DNA of 15,166 nucleotides from assembly GCA_023700785.1 (NCBI GenBank), contig JAMPYH010000025.1:1-15166 (forward strand), given 5' to 3'. Position 1 is the first letter of the stretch; every line of letters begins with the position of its first letter. The notes beneath the pieces were generated by a model, which did no database searches, was not told the origin of the DNA, and saw only the letters and a list, made by a program, of their open reading frames with translations. This DNA is from Candidatus Zixiibacteriota bacterium. Lineage in GTDB: Bacteria > Zixibacteria > MSB-5A5 > GN15 > FEB-12. Of this stretch, positions 14,904-15,166 are shown piece by piece. Both the position numbers and the translations under genes were made by a program.

Positions 14904-15166
14904 TTACTGGGTGACCTGTTCCCCTGCGCCCGCTAGAGACTTCGCAAGTGCTCTCATATGTTCCGGACTCGCCCCGCAGCAGCCGCCGACAGCGGATAAA
15001 GGGATCATCTTGCTCAGCGCCGTTAGTTCCTGTGCGAAAGTCTCAGACGATATCGGATATTTCAAAACGTTTTCACGAATGGTCGGCGTACCACAACTTG
15101 GTTTGAACCAAAAAGGCCCTGCCGATTGCTCGCTTAACAGTCTCAACATACTCAGCGACAGATTGA
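14904..15166 (-). CDS. Homocysteine S-methyltransferase domain protein, C-terminal fragment (5' end beyond window)
   Basis: The minus-strand frame is open from the window edge to a TAA at 14904-14906 (about 87 residues visible). It shows GPFWFKPSCGTP, an equivalent of the usual 'L-V-PNAG-P' strand, then YPISSETFAQEL, and finally VGGCCGASPEHMRALAK. The GGCCG pair supplies two zinc-ligand cysteines in homocysteine methyltransferases (MetH N-terminal domain, BHMT and MmuM relatives); the third cysteine would lie upstream, outside the window. The protein ends ~20 residues after the zinc site, so no pterin-binding or B12 domain follows. It is therefore a stand-alone or C-terminal Hcy domain rather than a full-length MetH. 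The enzyme would transfer a methyl group to homocysteine to make methionine in the cytosol. Variant PSCG in place of PNAG is unusual. It stops 4 nt before the earliest possible start of the following protease gene, so read-through into that cluster is possible. Confidence 0.85.
   Translation of the reverse strand, partial: NLSLSMLRLLSEQSAGPFWFKPSCGTPTIRENVLKYPISSETFAQELTALSKMIPLSAVGGCCGASPEHMRALAKSLAGAGEQVTQ

Overview
This window reads as a bacterial chromosome fragment rich in exported proteins, with moderately high GC. The organism is probably from the FCB superphylum or a neighbouring candidate phylum such as Zixibacteria, Ignavibacteria or KSB1. Three proteins end in the roughly 85-residue 'QNYPNPFNP ... 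MLLxK' tail (type IX-secretion-like or FlgD-Ig-like sorting domain) typical of those lineages. A fourth ends in a dockerin-like pair ('DLSDLSYLIAYLV') of a style I associate with Zixibacteria-type genomes. The lineage is an inference from these tails, not from a marker gene.

Layout, left to right. At 1-1499 (minus) is the N-terminal ~500 residues of a secreted zinc metalloprotease, cut by the window edge just after its HEVGH motif. A ~485-bp non-coding stretch follows, holding a clear rho-independent terminator (1932-1959) for the next minus-strand gene. At 1985-5698 (minus) is a 1237-residue secreted subtilase of the KP-43-like type with Ig/Fn3-like modules and a dockerin-like C-terminus; a good sigma70-type promoter lies just upstream. 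At 5895-6380 (plus) is the only plus-strand gene, a 161-residue EVE-domain protein. It diverges from the subtilase and converges with the next gene, overlapping it by 8 bp.

From 14809 (or 14899) down to 6373 (minus) lies a tight three-gene cluster whose genes overlap by the 4-bp ATGA arrangement: a secreted subtilase fused to FG-GAP/VCBS-type repeats, a secreted beta-propeller protein with LVIVD-like repeats, and a secreted right-handed beta-helix protein. All three carry the same type of C-terminal sorting tail. Just upstream, 14904 to the window end (minus), is the C-terminus of a homocysteine S-methyltransferase domain protein with its GGCCG zinc site.

Functionally the window is mainly extracellular proteolysis and surface display: two subtilases and one metalloprotease, all with signal peptides, plus two large beta-structured exported proteins made with one of the proteases. 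The EVE protein and the methyltransferase are housekeeping-type neighbours. I see no tRNA, rRNA, CRISPR array, insertion sequence or phage gene. Nothing amounts to a demonstrably new system; the most notable points are the coupled secreted operon and the presence of two different C-terminal tail types on neighbouring subtilases.
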